DNA of 64,000 nt from Symbiodinium natans (lineage: Eukaryota; Sar; Dinophyceae; Suessiales; Symbiodiniaceae): contig CAJNDS010002153.1 of assembly GCA_905221605.1 (NCBI GenBank), positions 430,998-494,997 on the forward strand, in the 5' to 3' direction. Each line of letters begins with the position of its first letter. Position 1 is the stretch's first letter. Shown here one piece after another: positions 59,400 through 64,000 of this stretch. Made by a program: the position numbers and the translations under genes. The notes beneath the pieces were generated by a model. That model did no database searches, was not told the origin of the DNA, and saw only the letters and a list, made by a program, of their open reading frames with translations.

Positions 59400-59555
59400 C
59401 GCGCATGTCGAGTGCCGTGTTATGGAGTTATGCCAGCATCCTTCGAAATCCTGCCGCCCGAAACCCTTTCCGGAGCCGCTGATGCTGCTGATGCTCGCCC
59501 CCCGGGTCCCCAAAGAGAAACGAAGCCTCGATGATGCGCACCCTGGCCCCCAACA
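59400..59555 (+). repeat. Direct repeat, copy a (about 155 bases)
   Basis: Begins after (GC)n with GCGCATGTCGAGTGCC and ends near GATGCGCACCCTGGCCCC. The other copy is at 60058-60213, also after (GC)n. Differences are a few substitutions and one short stretch near 59507. Confidence 0.9.
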
Positions 59556-60057
59556 ACAAACAACGGCGCGGGCGGGCATGTATGGCGCCCTTTCAAGTCA
59601 GCTGAAAGAGCTATGGGACCAGGGTCCAGGGGCATGGGGTCATGGGACCATGGACCCTGCGGCCAAGAGCTACGGACCATGGGGCCAGGAGTCATGGGTC
59701 CATGGGCCATGGGGCCAGGGGAGCCATGGGTCCATGGGGGCCATGGGGGTCGAGGGGATGGGGTCAGGGGAGCCATGGGCGGTGGGCGGAGCGGGCGGAG
59801 CGACTTAGGCCGGCCGGGCGTCAGGCCAGGAGGGGTCGAGGGGGGTGGGGCCATACGAGATGGGGGCCATGGGGGCATGGGCGGGGTGGGCGGAGCGGGG
59901 AGGGAGCGGCATGCACTGAGCCCTTTACAGTCAGCTAGCTGATAGAACTTCCAGGCGCATGGCGCCAGACCATGGGGCCAGGGGCCAGGAGCCATGGGTC
60001 CATGGGCCATGGGGCCAGGGAAGCCATGGGCGCGCGCGCGCGCACGCGCGATGTGCG

Positions 60058-60213
60058 CGCATGTCGAGTGCCATGTTATGGAGTTATGCCAGCATCCTTC
60101 GAAATCCTGCCGCCCGAAACCCTTTCCGGAGCCACTGATGCTGCTGATGCTCGCCCCCCGGTTTTTTAAAGAGAAACGAAGCCTCGATGATGCGCACCCT
60201 GGCCCCCCGCCCG
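60058..60213 (+). repeat. Direct repeat, copy b (about 155 bases)
   Basis: Matches 59400-59555. Between the copies, CCATGGGGCCAGGGG-type units with CCATGG palindromes recur. Confidence 0.9.
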
Positions 60214-60827
60214 GCCGCGCATCATGAGCATCAGCGGCTCCGGCCTCCAGGCATGCATGGCTTATAGGGGCATATGCCGGCCTCAAAACGGAAATGTCCG
60301 TAACAGCACGAAAACCACGGTATTTACAGCGATTTCTGTGTTTTCCAAGCTCTCAGCCGCATCCGAAACCCAAAACCCAACCCGCTGATGCTCATGATGC
60401 GCGCTCTTGTGGGGTCCTTTGGGGTGGCCAATGCCACCCAAAAAACATCAACAACGCGTGTTTGGCCAAAGTTGAAAAAGAGAGTCGATGATGCTCTCCG
60501 GGGTCGTTTTTGGGACCCCCCATGGGGCACCCAAAAAATGCGTCCAGGAGCCCAAATTCGGTGGGAAATAGCGCGTTTTTCGCGATAAAAATTGTACCTG
60601 AAAATTGATGCCCTTCGGGAGCCGCATTTGGAGCCGGATGTTGGGGAGCCAACCGGGTCAGCGGCTTAACCCCCCCCCGTCATAGCTAAAGCTAGGGCTG
60701 GCGCCTAACGGCGTCGGACCACGGGCGTGCCCGGATTTAAGAGCCTCCGGCTCAAGCCGCCGACCCCGCTGGAGCATAGTTGAGACCCGCTCGCATGGAA
60801 GATCATCCCCGGCAAAGTTCTGTGAAT
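60214..60827. other. No gene recognised
   Basis: GC-rich DNA with short ORFs on both strands. No motif, no heptamers. Confidence 0.4.
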
Positions 60828-61202
60828 CGTTTGGGGGGGGGGGTAGGGGGTAGGGTGGGGGGGGGGGGGGGGGGGTGGGGGGGGTGGGGGGGTGGGGGGT
60901 GGTGGGGGGGGGGGGGTGAGGGGAGCCCCTACCCCCCGTGCTGAACCCCTGTTTACGCTGTGCGGGTGGCGCGGTCCGACCCCCCCCCCCGCGTTTTGGG
61001 GGGGTAAGGAGGGAAAGAGGGAGGTTTTCACCTCCTTTTCCCATCCAACACGCCGCCAGGGTCGGCGGACCCTAAAGTCTAAACCCTAAACCCTAAACTT
61101 GAGTTAAACCCTAAACCCTAAACTCTACACCCCAAACCCCCTAAACCCCCCCCCCCCCCCCCCCCTAACCCCACACGCCCTGAACCCCTCCTCACGCCCA
61201 CC

Positions 61203-61240
<38 letters not shown>
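60828..61240. repeat. G-run and C-run region (G-quadruplex potential on both strands)
   Basis: Long G-runs on the plus strand at 60832-60927, shorter C-runs at 60980-60990, and C-runs on the plus strand at 61147-61165 and 61203-61240 (the last about 36 C). The spacing would allow many intramolecular quadruplexes. Run lengths should be treated with caution because they are error-prone in assemblies. Confidence 0.85.
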
Positions 61241-61242
<2 letters not shown>

Positions 61243-61497
61243 GTCCCACAGCGTGTTCCTGCAGTAGATGATCCCTACAAGTGCCTGTTAAATTACTTCG
61301 GATTATGTTCCACGCAAGCAATTTTGGGCATTCACGATGGCAGGTATCCGATCCACGCATCCAGGGTTTGGGTTGGGATTCGTGCCCCAAACCCTCAGCC
61401 CCACAGTGTGGATGCCTGCTTGTCCCAGGCAGTGTGGGTGCGCTTTAGCCCTGCGGACGTGCCTACGCCGCGGCAGAGTCAACAAAAGAGCAGGGTT

Positions 61498-61580
61498 CAG
61501 GGTTTAGGGTTTAGGGTTTAGGGTTTAGGGTTTAGGGTTTAGGGTTTAGGGTTTAGGGTTTAGGGTTTAGGGTTTAGGGC
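61498..61580. repeat. TTTAGGG array
   Basis: About 11 perfect heptamers, followed by GGGCTTCGGGCTCAGGG variants. Confidence 0.95.
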
Positions 61581-61611
61581 TTCGGGCTCAGGGCTTAGGA
61601 TGGCTTAGGGC

Positions 61612-61760
61612 TTGGGGAGATGCTCAGCCCCTACCCGGCACCTCGTGGTGCTGAAGAGCCTTGGGCCGCTTTTCAAGAAGTCTTGTGTAGTGGTTTGCAC
61701 CGTTTGGCAGCGAATCTCATGCGCCATGGGCCCACTCAACAGTCAACAGGTGATTCCTCG
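61612..61760 (+). CDS. Possible exon
   Basis: The frame reading EMLSPYPAPRGAEEPWAAF then QEVLCSGLHRLAANLMRHG looks coding. It lies between a heptamer array and AT-rich DNA with (TA)n. Not recognised. Confidence 0.3.
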
Positions 61761-62187
61761 TAGCGTTTTTACGATCGAAACCTCCTGTACACAAGCGTGC
61801 ATACTCTTGGGATATGGTTTAGGGTCTATGGTACTGTTTTTGGTGAGTGTATATGGTTCCCTGCAAATATTGGTGAGTATATATATACATATATATATAT
61901 ATGGTACAGGGTCCCCCACCCGATTGAACCATCAAGCCCCCAATCATAAGGGTCTTTAGGGTTTTTTGGGGTTGTACTTTTTTTTCTCCATCCTGTTTAT
62001 GGGAAACTTCAGAAGGGAACCCGCCCCCCATTCAGGGAAACACCGGTATGAGCTTTGCATAAAGAGCTGTGTTCCCTGTGTAGGACATGATGTCTTCGGC
62101 TTTCACTTCAGGACCCGTTGAGGCTTGCGGGTTTGGTTTAGGGCTTAAGACTTAGGACCTTGTCCTTCCAATCTTCATGAACAACCC

Positions 62188-62290
62188 CTAAACCCTAAAC
62201 CCTAAACCCTAAACCCTAAACCCTAAACCCTAAACCCTAAACCCTAAACCCTAAACCCTAAACCCTAAACCCTAAACCCTGAACCCTAAA
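62188..62290. repeat. CCCTAAA array
   Basis: About 14 units, ending at the acceptor of the exon-like segment at 62296. Confidence 0.95.
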
Positions 62291-62295
62291 CGCAG

Positions 62296-62349
62296 CCATT
62301 GGGCACACCCTTACCTGGGTCGTGCGAGTGCCGCTGGGGGCACATCCAG
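62296..62349 (+). CDS. Exon-like segment, Cys-containing
   Basis: CGCAG precedes PLGTPLPGSCECRWGHIQ (18 codons), then GC (GCCGGCGG). Telomere arrays lie on both sides. Phase 0 at both ends joins it to the next segment at 62561. Confidence 0.45.
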
Positions 62350-62560
62350 GCCGGCGGAGCCTTGAACCCTAAACCCTAAACCCTAAACCCGCAACCCCTA
62401 AGCCCTAAACCCTAAACCCTAAACCCTACACCCTAAACCCTAAACCCTAAACCCTAAACCCTAAACCCTAAACCCCAAGCCCTAAACCCTAAACCCTAAA
62501 CCCTCAACCCTAAGCCCCTAAGCCCCCAAGCCCTCAAGCCCTCAAGCCCTAAGCCAACAG

Positions 62561-62599
62561 GCCTTCATGGAGCTTCCGGCGCCTCCAGTGGAGGATGAG
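62561..62599 (+). CDS. Exon-like segment
   Basis: AACAG precedes AFMELPAPPVEDE (13 codons), then GTGCTTCT. The end GATGAG/GTGCTT is the same as the first exon end of copy 1 (44212), so this may be a related gene. Confidence 0.4.
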
Positions 62600-62999
62600 G
62601 TGCTTCTGAATGCAACTGAGTTTAGGGTTTAGGGTTTAGGGTTTAGGGTTTAGGGTTTAGGGTTTAGGGGTTTAGGGTTTAGTTACTGACCTTCAAGGGT
62701 TCGAGGGGCTGAAGGGGTTTACGGTTTAGGGTTGAGGGTTTAGGGTTCAGGGTTGAGGGTTTAGGGTTTAGGGTGTAGGGGGGTTTGAAGGTTTAGGGAG
62801 GTTTAAGGTGGTAGGGGTTTAGGGTTTAGGGGTTCAAGGGTTTTTTAGGGTTTAGGGGGTTGGAGGGGTGCAAGGGTTTGAGGGGTTTAAGGGGTTGAAG
62901 GGGTTGAAAGGCCTTAAGGAGTTTAAGGGGTTTAATAAGGGGTTTATGGGTCTGAAGATGGCTGAAGGATTTGAGGTTTCACCCTTAAAGGCTCAAAGG

Positions 63000-63230
63000 G
63001 TTTGAGGGTTTATTGTAGGGTTTGTAGGGTTTATAGGGGTTTCATAGGGGGTCTAACAGGGTTTGTGGGTGTATAGGGATTTATAGGGTTTATAGGATTT
63101 ATAGGGTTAAGAAGGATTGAAAGGGATTTATAGGATTTATGGGGGTTTCTAGGGATTTATAGGGCTTTATGGGGATTCATGGGGATGGGGATTCATGGGG
63201 ATTTATGGGGACTTTGGAGGTATGTTTGGG
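63000..63230. repeat. TTTATAGGG-type degenerate array
   Basis: GGATTTATAGGG, GGGTTTATAGG and GGGGATTTATGGG units, another local drift family resembling telomere heptamers. Confidence 0.8.
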
Positions 63231-63523
63231 GGCGCCAGGTTCTGGTTTAGGTTTTACGCTTTTGGGGCTAGTAAGGATGGAGGGCGCAGGGCATAAGAGC
63301 GCAGTAGGAGGGACGTCTTCTTCTTATCTCTATCATCATCATTATCATGATTATTATTAATAATAATTATTATTGTGTTTTTTTTCTTGGGGGGGGCCGG
63401 GGGGCCTCCTGTTGGGAAGAAGATGTGGCTCAGGTCCATGCCTTGATTAATTAGCAGCTTCGCAGCCTTCAGGGTTGAGAGTGGGGCGGGTCTAGTGTGC
63501 CCTGAGTCCCCCAAAAAGAAACT

Positions 63524-63627
63524 TGAACCCTAAACCCTAAACCCTAAACCCTAAACCCTAAACCCTAAACCCTAAACCCTAAACCCTAAACCCTAAACCC
63601 TAAACCCTAAACCCTAAACCCTAAACC
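63524..63627. repeat. CCCTAAA array
   Basis: About 14 units, followed by CCTTAAA and CCCTCAA variants before the possible exon near 63675. Confidence 0.95.
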
Positions 63628-63797
63628 TTAAACCTTACATCCCGAACCCTGAAACCCTCAACCCTCAACCCCAGGCACGACTCGTAAAGAATTGCAGGAG
63701 TGCAGGGGCATCGGGCGGATCTCTGTCTGCAAGATGTCCCAACCATATAATATGATTTTGCTGTAAAAAGGTTTGGGGTTTAGGGTATAGAGTTTAG

Positions 63798-63880
63798 GTC
63801 GTTGGCCTGTCGCACGGTGAAGGGTCCAAGGTTAAGTCGGGCAACGCAGCTTCTGGGGAAGCGGCCGCCATGTCCTGCAG
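63798..63880 (+). CDS. Exon-like segment near the window end
   Basis: TTTAG precedes VVGLSHGEGSKVKSGNAASG and then EAAAMSC. A further coding-like stretch (CEFGEVGGTALYPSGEADRG) runs off the window after 63935. Gene unknown. Confidence 0.4.
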
Positions 63881-64000
63881 AAATGGGATCTGAAGGGCTT
63901 CTGCTTTCGGCTTTCACTTGGGTTTAGGGCGTTACTCTTGCGAATTCGGCGAAGTCGGTGGCACTGCGCTTTATCCTTCTGGCGAAGCCGACCGGGGTTC

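Overview
The window looks like nuclear DNA of a dinoflagellate, most likely a symbiodiniacean or close relative. The grounds are Ty1/copia elements with long non-standard C-terminal extensions, plant-type telomere heptamers (TTTAGGG/CCCTAAA) scattered through non-terminal DNA, and protein-coding exons joined by introns whose first two bases are GA or GC rather than GT. I see no rRNA, tRNA or CRISPR. No similarity search could be run, so every family name rests on motifs read by eye.

From 1 to about 18.5 kb the DNA is retrotransposon. Element 1 (minus strand, about 10.0 to 1.4 kb) is a nearly intact gag-pol broken by a single missing base between RT and RNase H, and it carries a 564-residue ORF nested in another frame. 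Element 2 (plus, about 10.8 to 15.5 kb) is decayed and has an internal segment in inverted orientation. Element 3 (plus, about 16.0 to 18.5 kb) is 5'-truncated. Elements 1 and 3 share an extra domain after RNase H with a WSSTPCTGG core. Elements 2 and 3 end in a membrane segment plus a small Cys/His metal-site module.

From about 20 kb the landscape changes. At 21.8-28.5 kb lie a coiled-coil ORF, an unrecognised exon and a multi-exon gene whose product has twelve W-x-x-E-(R/K)-F lobes with a period-3 pattern, which suggests four beta-trefoils as in fascin. Its introns can be placed to the base because they interrupt the repeats; five of the six fit as GA-AG, one remains ambiguous, and three carry telomere heptamers. 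From 28.7 to 43 kb, single exon-like islands (several encoding membrane helices, others Cys-rich) sit in a sea of CCCTAAA/TTTAGGG arrays, minisatellites and MITE-like foldbacks.

At 44.15-49.73 and 51.8-58.29 kb are two tandem paralogous genes for a malectin-like or galactose-binding-like beta-sandwich protein. Nine exons in one and eight in the other align in order, to the codon and phase. Two introns in copy 1 are absent from copy 2, and one in copy 2 is absent from copy 1. Both copy-1-specific introns are filled with telomere heptamers and flanked by short direct repeats. I take this to be the main discovery of the window: introns built from telomere-like DNA and gained after gene duplication.

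The last 6 kb hold a compound CAA/CAG satellite, a duplicated GC-rich block, a long G-run/C-run region and a few more exon-like islands that run off the window end.
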